Below the pieces are notes generated by a model, which saw only the letters and a list, made by a program, of their open reading frames with translations, did no database searches and was not told the origin of the DNA. From contig CAWINP010000008.1 of NCBI GenBank assembly GCA_963837485.1, forward strand, positions 124,001-188,000: a stretch of DNA of 64,000 bases, written 5' to 3'. This document shows, in pieces, positions 16,933 through 26,137 of this stretch; the first letter of the stretch is position 1, and every line of letters begins with the position of its first letter. A program made the position numbers and the translations under genes. Source of the stretch: Solirubrobacter sp963837485. GTDB lineage: Bacteria > Actinomycetota > Thermoleophilia > Solirubrobacterales > Solirubrobacteraceae.

Positions 16933-19192
16933 GCCGGTCCAGCGCCGCACCGAACAGCATCGCGACGACGCGCGCACGGTCGACCTCGGCGCCGGTGAAC
17001 GCCTGCGGCAGCGCGCGGTAGACCTCGAGCACGGCGAGCTCCCGGCCGGCCGGTAGCACCGGCAGCATCAGCATCGCCGCGAAGCCGGCGTCCTTGAGCG
17101 CCTCCAACTCGGCGGGGTCTCCCTCCGTATCGCCGGCCACGATCTGGCCCGGCATGCGGTTGCGCAGCACGTGGTCGGTGGCCGGGAAGTCGGCCAGCGG
17201 CCACCAGTCGTCGCGGCCGTACTCGGCGTGGTCGGTCAGCAGCACGAGCCGGCCGCGCTCGCGGTCGATGCGCAGCAGCGCCATGTCGTCGGCGCGCAGC
17301 AGCACGGCGGCGCGGCGCGCGGCCTCGCGCAGCCCGGACATGGTCCGGACGCCGGACAGCTCGTCGGCGAGCCCGGCCAGCGCTGACGCGAATGCGCCGC
17401 CGCGCGTGCCGGCCACGCGCAGGCCCGCGACGATGTCGGCGGCCGATGCCGCGGTCGCCTCCGGCTTGGGCGCCGGCCAGTCGGCGGCGGGGCGGGCGAT
17501 GCCGTAGCCCTGGGCGTAGGTGACGTCGAGCGCGACGAGCGCGCGCAGGTCCTCGAGATCCTCCACGCCCTCGCCGCAGACGGCGGCGCCGGTATCGGCG
17601 GCGAAGCCGATCAGCGCCTCCAGCAGCGCGCGGCGGCTCGGATCGGCGTGCGCGCCGTGCACGAGCGCGCGGTCGAGCTTGAGGATGTCGGGCGCGACGC
17701 GGATCAGCTGCTGCAGGCCGGCGTAGCCGGCGCCGGCGTCGTCGAGCGCGATGCGCGCGCCGCGGGCGCGCAGTCCCGCGATCTGGAGCTCGAGCTCGCC
17801 CTCGCCGCCGAACACCTCATGCTCGGTCAGCTCGATCACGATGCCCCTGAGGTCCTGCGGGAGCGCGGCTCGGACGGGCGCGGACAGGAGCGCGCGCGGC
17901 GAGACGTTGAGCGCGAGGAACGCGTTCTCGGGGCGGCCGGGAGCGTGCAGCGCGGCCTCGATCGCGAGCGCCTCGAGCTCGGCGCCGAGGCCGGCCCGGT
18001 GCGCCTGCGCGAGCCACTCGTCCGGGCCGCGGTGCGGCTCGGCGTCGAAGCGCGCGAGCGCTTCGTAGCCGGCCGGGCGGCCGGTGGCGAGCTCGACGAC
18101 GGGCTGGAAGACGATCCGGATCGCGCGGCGCTCGAGCAGGTTCGCGACCTCGGCGCGCTGCTCGGTCTCCGGCCGGGCGGCGCCGGTGCCGTAGCGGCGC
18201 GTCTGCCCGCGGCCCGATCGCTTGGCCCAGTACAGCGCGGCATCGCCCGCCTCCAGCAGCGCGGGTCCGTCGGCGCCGTCCGCGGGCGCGACCGCCACGC
18301 CCGCGCTGGACGCAAGCGGGCGTCCCTTGACGCTCAGCTCGGCAAGCGCGGCGCGGGCGCGCTCGGCCGCATCCTCGGCGCCGTCGGCGTCGACGCCGGG
18401 CAGGATCAGCACGAACTCCTCGCCGCCGAGACGGCCGACGGCGTCGGTGTCGCGGACGACGCTCTTCAGACGCGTCGCGGCCGCCGCGAGCACCCGATCT
18501 CCCTCGGCGTGCCCGTGGACGTCGTTGATGACCTTGAAATGGTCGAGGTCGATCAGCACGACGCCGACGCTCTGGTCCGCGAGCAGCGCGCGGTTGAGCT
18601 CGGCCTGCAGGCGCTCCTGGGAGGCGCGGTGGTTGAGCAGCCCGGTCAGGCCGTCGGTGCGCACCTGCTCCCGCAGCGTCTCGCGCTGGCGCGCGGAGTC
18701 ATACGCCAGCGCGGCCATCGTCGCGAAGCGCTCGACCAACTCGACCTCGGCGTCGCTGAACGCTTTGTCGGCGCCGCCGCGATACACGTTCAACGCGCCG
18801 ACGACGCGCTCCTCGGCGAGCAGCGGCACGCACACGAACGCCTCCGGCTCGTCGGGCGTCCCGGCCACGACGCTGCATAGCGGGTCCTTGGTGGTGTCGG
18901 GGACGTTGCGCGTACGGCGGTTGCTCACGACCCACCCGGTCGTCCCGCGATCGACGGGGATCACGCTGGCCATGATCTCCTCGACCCAGTTCCCGACCGC
19001 GAACACGGGCCTCAGCAACCCGGCCTCCTCATCGATCTCATAGACCGTCAGGTCGTCGTACTCCAGCAGCGCGCCGAGATGATGCGAGATCCGCCCGAGC
19101 GTCCCCTGGAGGGAGTCGGCGGCGAGGATCCCCGCCGCAGCGTCGACCAACGCTTCGAGCGCCGAGGCCTGCGGGCGCGTCTGACTTGTCAC
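16922..19192 (-). CDS. GAF-GGDEF-EAL-GAF cyclic-di-GMP protein
   Basis: A 756-aa protein with four domains in order: GAF (about 20-160), GGDEF (about 165-325), EAL (about 345-575), GAF (about 600-755). The cyclase loop reads GGEEF, an active form. The EAL half keeps YEALAR, the NVSPRAL Asn, the IELTEHE Glu, DDAGAG, the KLDRALV Lys and the GEGVED Glu, so both synthesis and hydrolysis look possible. Two GAF sensors at opposite ends suggest ligand-controlled switching. The GTG at 19192 has a GGGAGG very close upstream; an ATG at 19234 is an alternative. No membrane segment is seen. Confidence 0.9.
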   Translation of the reverse strand: MTSQTRPQASALEALVDAAAGILAADSLQGTLGRISHHLGALLEYDDLTVYEIDEEAGLLRPVFAVGNWVEEIMASVIPVDRGTTGWVVSNRRTRNVPDTTKDPLCSVVAGTPDEPEAFVCVPLLAEERVVGALNVYRGGADKAFSDAEVELVERFATMAALAYDSARQRETLREQVRTDGLTGLLNHRASQERLQAELNRALLADQSVGVVLIDLDHFKVINDVHGHAEGDRVLAAAATRLKSVVRDTDAVGRLGGEEFVLILPGVDADGAEDAAERARAALAELSVKGRPLASSAGVAVAPADGADGPALLEAGDAALYWAKRSGRGQTRRYGTGAARPETEQRAEVANLLERRAIRIVFQPVVELATGRPAGYEALARFDAEPHRGPDEWLAQAHRAGLGAELEALAIEAALHAPGRPENAFLALNVSPRALLSAPVRAALPQDLRGIVIELTEHEVFGGEGELELQIAGLRARGARIALDDAGAGYAGLQQLIRVAPDILKLDRALVHGAHADPSRRALLEALIGFAADTGAAVCGEGVEDLEDLRALVALDVTYAQGYGIARPAADWPAPKPEATAASAADIVAGLRVAGTRGGAFASALAGLADELSGVRTMSGLREAARRAAVLLRADDMALLRIDRERGRLVLLTDHAEYGRDDWWPLADFPATDHVLRNRMPGQIVAGDTEGDPAELEALKDAGFAAMLMLPVLPAGRELAVLEVYRALPQAFTGAEVDRARVVAMLFGAALDRLTV

Positions 19193-19249
19193 GTCCTCCC
19201 TAGTCGGCGAAGAACTTGACCGCTTTAGCCTCATACACTGACGAGCCGC

Positions 19250-19322
<73 letters not shown>

Positions 19323-19607
19323 CTCGACAAATCGGCGTTGTCCGGCCGTTTTCGCCGACGGCAGTCGTTTGTCCGTCCGCGCCGCGCGAGGGGATTGGCA
19401 CCGTCCGGACGCTTCCCGGACGATTCAGCCGCCGGACAGCAAGCCTGACGAAGCGCTCGGCCCGGCCACCGGGACGTCATCGAGCGGGCGCCAACGAGCA
19501 CCGAGTCCGCACGGTATGGACCCGGTTCGATCCCACGATTGCGGATCGTCCGGCACGAAACGGCGCGCGTCAGGCGCTGGCTGGACGGCGGTCGGCGACG
19601 CCTGCGG
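19323..19607. other. Probable left attachment region between tRNA and integrase
   Basis: No gene is seen in these 285 bases. They lie between a tRNA 3' end and the 3' end of a tyrosine integrase, the usual place of an att site. Short GTCCGGACG and TCCCGGACGA repeats near 19400-19420 could be integrase arm sites. I found no second copy of the tRNA 3' end in the window. Confidence 0.4.
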
Positions 19608-21161
19608 TCATCGGTCGGCGTCGATGAGGTCGTGGAGCGCCCGGCCCACGTCGACCACCGGTGCGGGCCGTCGCGGCGCACGGCCCCTGAGGAACTCGCC
19701 GACGTTGTCCAGCGGCGCGCCGAGGACCCGCTCGAGAGTCTCGACAGCGTCGCCGCCCATGTCCAGCACCTGCTGGTAGACGGAGAGCGTCAGCTTCGCG
19801 TCGCGGTGACCGAGGAGATACATCGCGCGGCGCGCCGGGACGTCGCACTCGGCGAGGATCGACGCAAAAGTGCGGCGCAGCGTATGCGGCGTCACCCGGG
19901 GCATCGGCGTCTGGCCGCGCTGGCGGACCAGCTCGTCGGCGACGGCGACGGCGGGCGAAAGCACGTGGTCCGCGACGTTCGACGGCGTCTGGGGCGTGCC
20001 CTTACGCGTGCAGAACGCGGGCGCGTGCGGCATCGAGCCCGACCGCGAGAACGCCCCGGTTCCCCCCACTGCCCGCGCGTCGAGGAGGAGACCGTGCAGC
20101 GCCGGGACCATCGGGATGACGCGCTCGCCGGCTGCCGTCTTGGTCTGCGGGCCGGTCATTTCCACGTCGCGAGCCGGGATCAGAATCCGGCCCCCCGCAA
20201 GGTCGAGCCGATCCAGCGGCAGGCCGCAGAGCTCGCCGATACGCAGGCCGGCGAGCACGAGCGTGCCAATGATCGCGCGGCGCTGCGGCCGGTTCCCAGA
20301 TGGCGCGTCGACCCATATCAGCCCGCGACGGACCTTGCCGATCAGCACATCGGAGACGCCGAGGTCGCGCGCGAGCTTCACCGCGCTCTTGTCGGACGCA
20401 CGGATGTACTGCACCTTGTCCCAGTCGAGCGTGCCGTGGCGGCCGTCGAGCTGCGCAGCGCCATCGAGAAGCGCCTCGATGTGGTGCGCCTCCAGGTAGG
20501 AGCGCTTCGCAGGCGGCCTCGCGAGATAGACGTCACGATCGGCCGCGGGGTTGCGCACGACGTGCCGCGGGTAGCGGTGCGAGGCGTCCTTGAGGACCTG
20601 CCGGACTGCCGCGATCGCCTTGTTGATCGAGTCGTTGGACAGCGCCTTCCGGCGACGCTCATAAGTGCGGCCATTCGGGAGGCAAATCGTCTGCATCAAC
20701 GGCCGGCCGGCGGCGGCCGCGGCGCGGATCTCCTCGCGCTCGGCGAGCATGTCCTGCACGAAGTCCTCGATGACGACCTCGTCGATCTTCTCGAGCTCGT
20801 ACGGCCCGAAATGGTCCATGCCACACCGCAGCCGCCAGACGAGGTCCTTGTAGGCGTTCTCGGAGAGCCGGCGGCGGCGGCGCTCAGCGTGCTCGGACGC
20901 GAAGACCTGGAAGGTTGGCGGGTCGCCGGCGACCGTTACGGCGCGAGCGGCGCGGTCGCGGCGCGGCGGGACCCACTCACCACGTGCGATCAGCTTGGCG
21001 ATCAGTTCGCGTTCCTCTTGGACGCGCGCCTCGTCCCAGCCCTCCCATGACCCGCCGAGCGTCACCCGGTGTCGCTGCCCCTGAAAGGTGACCTTCAGCG
21101 CGTAGCTGATCCCGCGCTGCGTGGGATCCCGAAGGATGGTGCCGACGGCAGGCCTGGCCAC
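19608..21161 (-). CDS. int: Tyrosine integrase with an inserted HTH-like segment
   Basis: A 517-aa phage-type integrase. The catalytic residues are Arg in LAGLRIGELCG (about 307), HxLRR in PHTLRRTF (about 425), His in LLGHRD (about 452) and Tyr in YQQVL (about 461). An arm- and core-binding N-terminal half (about 1-220) contains SWEGWDEARVQEER. Between the start of the catalytic domain and its first Arg lies an extra segment (about 254-277) reading SAVKLARDLGVSDVLIGKVR, shaped like a helix-turn-helix. The GTG at 21161 is the start that leaves the N-terminal domain intact. It is encoded toward tRNA-Thr. Confidence 0.85.
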   Translation of the reverse strand: MARPAVGTILRDPTQRGISYALKVTFQGQRHRVTLGGSWEGWDEARVQEERELIAKLIARGEWVPPRRDRAARAVTVAGDPPTFQVFASEHAERRRRRLSENAYKDLVWRLRCGMDHFGPYELEKIDEVVIEDFVQDMLAEREEIRAAAAAGRPLMQTICLPNGRTYERRRKALSNDSINKAIAAVRQVLKDASHRYPRHVVRNPAADRDVYLARPPAKRSYLEAHHIEALLDGAAQLDGRHGTLDWDKVQYIRASDKSAVKLARDLGVSDVLIGKVRRGLIWVDAPSGNRPQRRAIIGTLVLAGLRIGELCGLPLDRLDLAGGRILIPARDVEMTGPQTKTAAGERVIPMVPALHGLLLDARAVGGTGAFSRSGSMPHAPAFCTRKGTPQTPSNVADHVLSPAVAVADELVRQRGQTPMPRVTPHTLRRTFASILAECDVPARRAMYLLGHRDAKLTLSVYQQVLDMGGDAVETLERVLGAPLDNVGEFLRGRAPRRPAPVVDVGRALHDLIDADR

Positions 21162-21363
21162 GGCCGCCAGCGTACCCCCGGGCGCGGGTGCTGTCACCGA
21201 ACGACCCGGTCGGTGCGGTCGCGGGACCGGCGTGGCGCAAGCAGCGGGAGTCTTCGGTCTGCCAGCTGCCACGCGTCTGCAATTGACGAGCGGCGGCGGT
21301 CCCGCCCGGCATGAGGGATCCATTTACGACACGTCGATTCGTGACAATCTCCGCGCCAGGGAC

Positions 21364-21714
21364 TCACCGGCCGGACCTTCCGCGAATGAGCGGCACGTCT
21401 GCGCCGCCCGTCTGTCTGTGCGGGCGGCGGCGGCGCCGACGTCGCGCGTCGTGCGGCGGAGGCTCGCCGGGATCGGCTTCGCCGAGTGCCGCGCGAACGC
21501 GTTCGATGTCGAAGCGAAGCGGCGCCCTTGGTCCATCGCCGAGCCTCACGCCGCCCAATTCGCGTGCGCGGGAGTAGACCCAGCCCCGACGCACGCCGAG
21601 GATCTGCGCGAGCGTGGCGGCGTCGACGTAATGCCGGTCCCCTTTCGTTTCGTCGCGGAGCAGGGCGACGACCCGAGTCGCGACCGCTTCGATGTCGTCA
21701 GCATCAAGCCTCAC
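21364..21714 (-). CDS. Small HTH DNA-binding protein (excisionase-like)
   Basis: A 116-aa protein. Residues about 25-70 (HYVDAATLAQILGVRRGWVY) look like an excisionase/MerR-type winged helix, and the C-terminal tail is Arg-rich (DARRRRRRRPH). Position next to the integrase suggests a recombination directionality factor or a repressor. GTG start at 21714; in one of the two upstream frames the preceding stop overlaps it by 4 bp (GTGA). It heads toward the integrase, 200 bp away. Confidence 0.65.
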   Translation of the reverse strand: MRLDADDIEAVATRVVALLRDETKGDRHYVDAATLAQILGVRRGWVYSRARELGGVRLGDGPRAPLRFDIERVRAALGEADPGEPPPHDARRRRRRRPHRQTGGADVPLIRGRSGR

Positions 21715-21952
21715 AGCCGACTCGCTCCCGAGGATTGAATCGTGCGGGCCAAGAGCCGTGCGAGGACCTCCCGCTGCGAGTCCGGGAAGGATCGGCGGAC
21801 AGACTGGTCAGAGACGCGAAGCGTCCCATCGCCCGGTCTCGCGCGTGCGCATCAAGGAGTTTGCGACCGTAGTGTCTGCTGTCCGCAGGTCGGCAGCACT
21901 CGCGCGGCCACGCGACGATGGCCTGAATCCGGTCGGCCACCACCCTGCTCAT
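21704..21952 (-). CDS. Small protein, possibly frameshifted
   Basis: An 82-aa reading frame joined to its neighbours by 4-bp overlaps (ATGA with the 55-aa gene). Its second half reads more convincingly one frame over, as SVRRSFPDSQREVLARLLAR, and that frame ends in a TGA overlapping the GTG of the next gene. A single-base indel near 21800-21830 is therefore likely. No known domain is recognised. Confidence 0.4.
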   Translation of the reverse strand: MSRVVADRIQAIVAWPRECCRPADSRHYGRKLLDAHARDRAMGRFASLTSLSADPSRTRSGRSSHGSWPARFNPRERVGCEA

Positions 21953-22116
21953 CCGGCACCTCCGAGAACCGCGTCGTCGACTTCGACGAGTAGATCAAGG
22001 AGCAGGACGCGCGTCTCCTCGAGGGCCGCGCTCCAGGCGGCGCGGAGCAAGGCGTTCGCGAGATCGCGGCGCTCACCAGGCGTCAGCGGGTCGAGGTCGA
22101 TCTGAAGGGAGCTCAT
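21949..22116 (-). CDS. 55-aa conserved small protein, copy 1
   Basis: Two amphipathic helices: LTPGERRDLANALLRAAWSA and ETRVLLLDLLVEVDDAV. A second copy at 37863-38030 is the same length and very similar across the whole protein, with mainly conservative changes. Both copies are first genes of minus-strand units next to DNA-binding proteins, and both follow the same upstream motif. No function is known to me; a recombination- or regulation-associated adaptor is only a guess. Confidence 0.7.
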   Translation of the reverse strand: MSSLQIDLDPLTPGERRDLANALLRAAWSAALEETRVLLLDLLVEVDDAVLGGAG

Positions 22117-22153
22117 TTCGTGCGTCCGCCGCCAGCGCTGACGGCATCTCGGA

Positions 22154-22185
22154 CAACAAGAGGGACCAGCGCTGGAATTGGCCCT
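22154..22185 (-). promoter_or_regulatory. Shared upstream motif, copy 1
   Basis: Plus-strand core CAACAAGAGGGAC, then GAATTGGCCCT after an AG-rich spacer. Related copies lie at 38072-38104 and 57696-57730. It sits about 40-70 bp upstream of the 55-aa gene start. A promoter, operator or leader RNA is possible. Confidence 0.5.
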
Positions 22186-22541
22186 CTCCTTGCGAGGCGA
22201 GCACGTGGCCCGCGAGCCGTCTTGCGAGACGTCGGCTTTGCCGGCGCGCGCGGCAGTGCGTCGCCAACAGCTAACGCGTGGGCTTGCCCAGCCGTCAATT
22301 GTTTGGCCCGATCCCTCTAGGCGCTGAACTCGCCAACAGGCGGGGTGCAACGGTTAGGCCAGCGCCATAGGGCGGAAGCCGCGCCGACACGGCGGGTTCC
22401 TCACGGCGTCGCGCGCTTCGCGAGCATTGGGCGCCCCCCTCTACGAGCGGAGCGGCGAGAGCGGCGACGCGTCCCACCGCTCCTATCACGCGAAAGCGCT
22501 AGCGCGCGATGGCGCCAATGCTCCGCCCGGCGGGAGCCGGT
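22186..22541. other. Region without a supportable gene
   Basis: 356 bases with no family match on either strand. The sequence is GC-rich with mixed codon structure. It separates the integrase module from the next accessory genes. Confidence 0.4.
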
Positions 22542-23142
22542 TCAGCGGTCCCACCACGCGGCGATGTCCGCCTCGTGTCGCGTCTTTAAGTCACCGTCTT
22601 CGAAGTACCACTCTGTAGGCACCCGGACGTAGCCGAGCGCCAGACCCGTGGGTGACATGAAGATGACGTGCGCGAGCTGGAAATCCTCGGCGAAGCAGAC
22701 GGCCCATACGTTCGCGCTGATCCGTTCCGGTGCCTGCGTCACCGTTGAGGAGCACCGTCTTGACGCAGCGCGCCTCCCCGGGCAGCGATTCTCGGACGTG
22801 ATCGGCGGCTAACGCGGCCAGGGCGTCCGGGTTCGCAACGGCAGGCTCGCGCTGCCGCCGCGCCGAAACTCGCTTGATGGCCGCTCGCAGGAGTGCGCCT
22901 AGCGCGGCGAGGCTCGCCGCGTCGTTGATGACGTGCTCTGCCACTTCGAGGACAAGCCCAATGCCGGTTCCGGCCGCACCCTTGCCGATGGAGCCTTCCT
23001 CGACGGTGAATCGGTCGTCTGGCAGGGAATCAAGGTCGTCATCCGTCAGGCCAACGGCACGGGAGACAGCCACCACATCTCCGCCGCCTACGAAGTCGAT
23101 CTCGCTGTGCTGATCGGCCGCCCACGTGATCTTGAAGCGCAC
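22542..23142 (-). pseudogene. Hypothetical protein broken by a frameshift
   Basis: The N-terminal 135 residues (MRFKITWAADQHSEIDFVGG to GEARCVKTVLL) and the C-terminal part (TQAPERISANVWAVCFAED to ADIAAWWDR) read well in two different frames that meet at about 22730-22745. Together they would make a protein of about 200 aa. The first part has an acidic beta-rich start and a helical middle; the second has the short strand QLAHVIFMSPTG. No family is recognised. A one-base indel is the simplest explanation. Confidence 0.55.
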
Positions 23143-23467
23143 AGCGCATCAAGTTAGCTACTGCAAGTTCGAGCACTCGCGCTCCAAGGCGGCCGTCCGG
23201 ACTGCCTGGGCGGCGTCGTGTGCCGTCGGGCTGACGATCTCAGAGGGCGTTGTCGATACCGGGCTCGGTTGGGGAGCCGATACCGCCTTGCGCGAATCTC
23301 AGCGCCGAGCCCGTCGGCGATGGGACTAGCGCTGTCTGTAGAGCGCGCAGGCCATGCTCAGGCGCCTGAAGTCTGGTCGACACCGTTGGGTATGGCACCT
23401 CCCGTACCCGTGACGACCTGTTCGTGCGGGCGAACTGCTGCGCGCGCTGCCCGGCGCGCGTAGTCCG
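23143..23467. other. Region without a supportable gene
   Basis: 325 bases between two minus-strand genes. No domain-like reading frame or repeat is seen. A promoter for the upstream hypothetical gene may lie here. Confidence 0.4.
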
Positions 23468-24280
23468 CTACCGGCGCTGCTCGGGACGGGCGGGCGCGAT
23501 GATCGTGGCGATGGGGCCGCCGGCTCCGTCGTGTTCGACGCCTCCGAGTGCCTGGCAGCGTTGGTCGCCGTGACGGTGCCAGACGGCGGCGGTCCAGGCG
23601 CAGATCGCAGCGTCTAGAAGGTCCTCGCGCTTCTTGTACAACGTCGAGTTCCGCGGCGATGGTTCTTCGAGAAGCGCTCGCGTGCTCGGGTGCGAGACGA
23701 GGTCGATCGGTGGATCAGCCGCCGCGAGGCCGGCGACCCGACGAATCAGCTTGTCACACGCGGCGTTCCGCATCGGAAAGAACTGGGCCGCCCGCATCCC
23801 CTTCGGTCTGCGCTTGTATGCAGGGCGCTTGTCGTCGTAGCCGAGTTCCTGCGCGCCGACGATCGTCGCGTAGGGGTAGCACTCGCTCACACTGCGCCCG
23901 TGACGGGGTGGTCCCTTCAGCCCGTCGCTGTACGACCAGCCCGACCGTTCGAGGCGTTCCCTGAGCCGCACCCCCGCCTGCCTCGGGGAGCTCAGATTGA
24001 CCGAGTTGGCGGACACCCACCAGCGGCCATAGCAATTGCCCACGCGCTTATCGGCGAGGCGCTGCCGCGTCAGGTTGGTGATAACCAACGGCGCGTCGAC
24101 GAACAGAAGCGTGTCGTCCACGGCGTGACATTCGATCCAGGCTTGGGTCTCGTCGAGGCCGATCGTCCATCCCGCCTCGTGGATCGCGCCTGTCTCGCTC
24201 AGTGCGACGACCCCGCTGTAGTTGGCGGGCCGATCCTCGGAGCCCTCCCCCCAGGCCAGGTCGACACCGAGGAACCGCAC
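23468..24280 (-). CDS. DUF429-family (RNase H-like) protein
   Basis: A 270-aa protein opening VRFLGVDLAWGEG, with an RNase H-like first acidic residue (Asp7). FVDAPLVI (about 84-91), the SECYPYATI strand and YKKREDLLDAAICAWTA (about 225-240) fit the DUF429 family of predicted nucleases. The acidic residues in those motifs could bind metal. The GTG start at 24280 lies 9 bp after the stop of a TPR-like gene, suggesting an operon. The biological role of the family is unclear; I infer nuclease activity from the fold only. Confidence 0.75.
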   Translation of the reverse strand: MRFLGVDLAWGEGSEDRPANYSGVVALSETGAIHEAGWTIGLDETQAWIECHAVDDTLLFVDAPLVITNLTRQRLADKRVGNCYGRWWVSANSVNLSSPRQAGVRLRERLERSGWSYSDGLKGPPRHGRSVSECYPYATIVGAQELGYDDKRPAYKRRPKGMRAAQFFPMRNAACDKLIRRVAGLAAADPPIDLVSHPSTRALLEEPSPRNSTLYKKREDLLDAAICAWTAAVWHRHGDQRCQALGGVEHDGAGGPIATIIAPARPEQRR

Positions 24281-24288
24281 GGCCTCAC

Positions 24289-24936
24289 TCAGTCCTTGCC
24301 GCGGAACCCGAGCGCCGCCGCCTGGTGTTCGTCCATCCACGTTTCGAACTCGCCGCTGGGCGAGTTGTAGTCCGCGCACAGGTGGTACGGACGCGTCGCC
24401 TCGCCGTCGGCGGATCGCGTTCCCCCGATCACCGATCCCCATCGTCGTGGCGGCCAGCCGAGCGCGGTCTCGATCTCCGCATATGTCAAGCGGTTCGGGG
24501 CGACTTCGGCGATCAGCCGCAGCCCGTCCCGCCAGTTGTCCGTCCCATCGTCGAAGAGCTTGCGGATGGCGTCGCGGTCATGCTCGACATACTCCGGCCA
24601 ATCCTCGTGGTCGTCGCTGTCCGGCGGGCGTCCGGTAGGCCTGGGGCCCTTCACCGGCGCGAGCTTCGGCCGCCGCAGGGCCTCGATCTCCGTCAGCCGG
24701 CTGCGCGCGATGCGGTTCTCCGGCTGTGTGCGAAAGACGGCCTCAGCCTCATCGAGTTCGCCCTGGTTGAGCAGGGCGATCCCGAGCCGGTTCGTCGTGG
24801 GCACATCGCCGAGCACAAGCTCCAGCAGCGATCGATGCGTTTGAATCGCCTCGTCGCTGTAGTCACCATCGGCCCCGTAGCGTTCCGAGCGCTGGCGTAG
24901 GTCCTCGATTCCCACGTGGACATGATCCCGATCCAT
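24289..24936 (-). CDS. TPR-like protein with C-terminal HTH-like region
   Basis: A 215-aa protein. Residues about 30-75 contain a tetratricopeptide pattern (LGIALLNQGELDEAEAVFRT), and residues about 165-190 read LTYAEIETALGWPPRRWGSV, a helix-turn-helix-like element. It precedes the DUF429 gene by 8 bp, so the two are probably translated from one message. No catalytic motif. The pairing suggests a regulator or adaptor for the nuclease-like partner. Confidence 0.6.
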   Translation of the reverse strand: MDRDHVHVGIEDLRQRSERYGADGDYSDEAIQTHRSLLELVLGDVPTTNRLGIALLNQGELDEAEAVFRTQPENRIARSRLTEIEALRRPKLAPVKGPRPTGRPPDSDDHEDWPEYVEHDRDAIRKLFDDGTDNWRDGLRLIAEVAPNRLTYAEIETALGWPPRRWGSVIGGTRSADGEATRPYHLCADYNSPSGEFETWMDEHQAAALGFRGKD

Positions 24937-25319
24937 GGCCTCGGGGGCGCCGCATCAGGCGAGCGATCCCGATGCGCCACCGGGCGCAGCGGTTCGCCTT
25001 CGTCATGGGCGCCATGCGCTGGGCGGTCCTTCCATGAGACACAAGCGGAAGCGCGGCCCGGCCGGAGGGCGCCAGGGAGTTGACGAGCAGGATCGCTCCC
25101 CTTGGCGCCACCGGCCCCGCTGCTCCTTTGCGCGATACGGATCACTGCAGGCAAGCCGCTGGATCGTGGCGGACGTCGCGGACGACGGCGCGTGCTGCTG
25201 CGAGAGTGCCCTGATCGTCGACGAAAGAGACTCTGTGGCAGCGGGGCGCATCGAGATTGATGCTCGCTGCGGGCGTTCGCTGGGGCCGCTTGTCGCGGGC
25301 ACGTGGCACGATCAGACGA
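24937..25319. other. Region without a supportable gene
   Basis: 383 bases upstream of the TPR-like gene. Reading frames on both strands lack domain features. It may hold the promoter of the TPR/DUF429 unit. Confidence 0.4.
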
Positions 25320-25676
25320 TGGCCGACGACGAACCCTCCTTTCGGCAGATCTACGAAGACCCGCCCGCCGTTCCGGCTGCAGATCTGGTTCGTAACGTCG
25401 CCGCGATCGTGGCGCCACGAGAGGAGGTCACCCAAGTCAGGTTGCGCACCTGCGTCGAAGTACTTGACGGCGTCGAACTCTCGCGCCGGCCGCAGATCGC
25501 CGTCCTCTTCCGTGATCAGCCCGAGCCGTCTGATCGCGGTTTCCGCGCTCTGGCACGAGTTGGTCCACCCGCTCGAGCGGTTGCTCCAACCCGAACGCGG
25601 CACGGTCATGTTCTCGTTTCCTGCTGCGCGACGGATCTACGAGCAATGCGGCTACATCATGTTCTCGCGGGACTGA
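25320..25676 (+). pseudogene. Possible broken hypothetical gene
   Basis: The frame from the ATG at 25320 reads MADDEPSFRQIYEDPPAVPA and looks coding for about 70 codons. The part from about 25545 on looks coding in another frame (LWHELVHPLERLLQPERGTV, ending CGYIMFSRD). A frameshift near 25530-25550 would join them into a protein of about 118 aa. The minus strand also has an open frame here, so the call is weak. Confidence 0.3.
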
Positions 25677-25728
25677 CAGGATCGAACGTGGCCGAGTAGC
25701 GGTTTCGTCGAAGAACGGCACCGTTGCG

Positions 25729-26034
25729 TCACGAGACTCGTGTGGCGAAGCTTCTTACGCTGAATCGACTCCTACGGTCACCCCACAGTTGCCCGCCAGG
25801 CTCATCCCGGCTCGGCCGGAGCCCGGCCATGAGTGACGCGTCGCCCACGATGACGCCATCGTTCGTCACGGTGATCTCAAGCTCGAGATCACCACTGGCT
25901 GATAGCTCCCACGTCGCGTGAACCGTGGTACCTGGCGGCAGATTGGAGTAATCGCCGTACGGCTCCAGCGAGAAGCTCTTCGTCAACGTCGACAAGTTCT
26001 CTAGCGTCAGACGAACAACGCGCGGTTCAGCCAT
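25729..26034 (-). CDS. Small beta-rich protein of unknown function
   Basis: A 101-aa protein (MAEPRVVRLTLENLSTLTKS at the start, SASGDLELEITVTNDGVIVG in the middle). Alternating polar and hydrophobic strands suggest a small beta-sandwich. The ATG at 26034 is chosen because upstream codons have no protein-like pattern. No neighbours form an obvious operon with it. Confidence 0.5.
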   Translation of the reverse strand: MAEPRVVRLTLENLSTLTKSFSLEPYGDYSNLPPGTTVHATWELSASGDLELEITVTNDGVIVGDASLMAGLRPSRDEPGGQLWGDRRSRFSVRSFATRVS

Positions 26035-26137
26035 GCCGAGATCCTGCCCGCCAGCCCCGAGAACGGACACGATCGTCGAGAAGCGGTACGCGCGTGTGTC
26101 GGCGGGATGCAGCGATCGTGCGACGCAACCGGTGGGT

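Noticed and set aside
19521..19532. T-arm-like GGTTCGATCCC as a second tRNA end or att copy
   Set aside because: It does not match the tRNA-Thr 3' end beyond the generic T-loop, and no acceptor stem can be formed.
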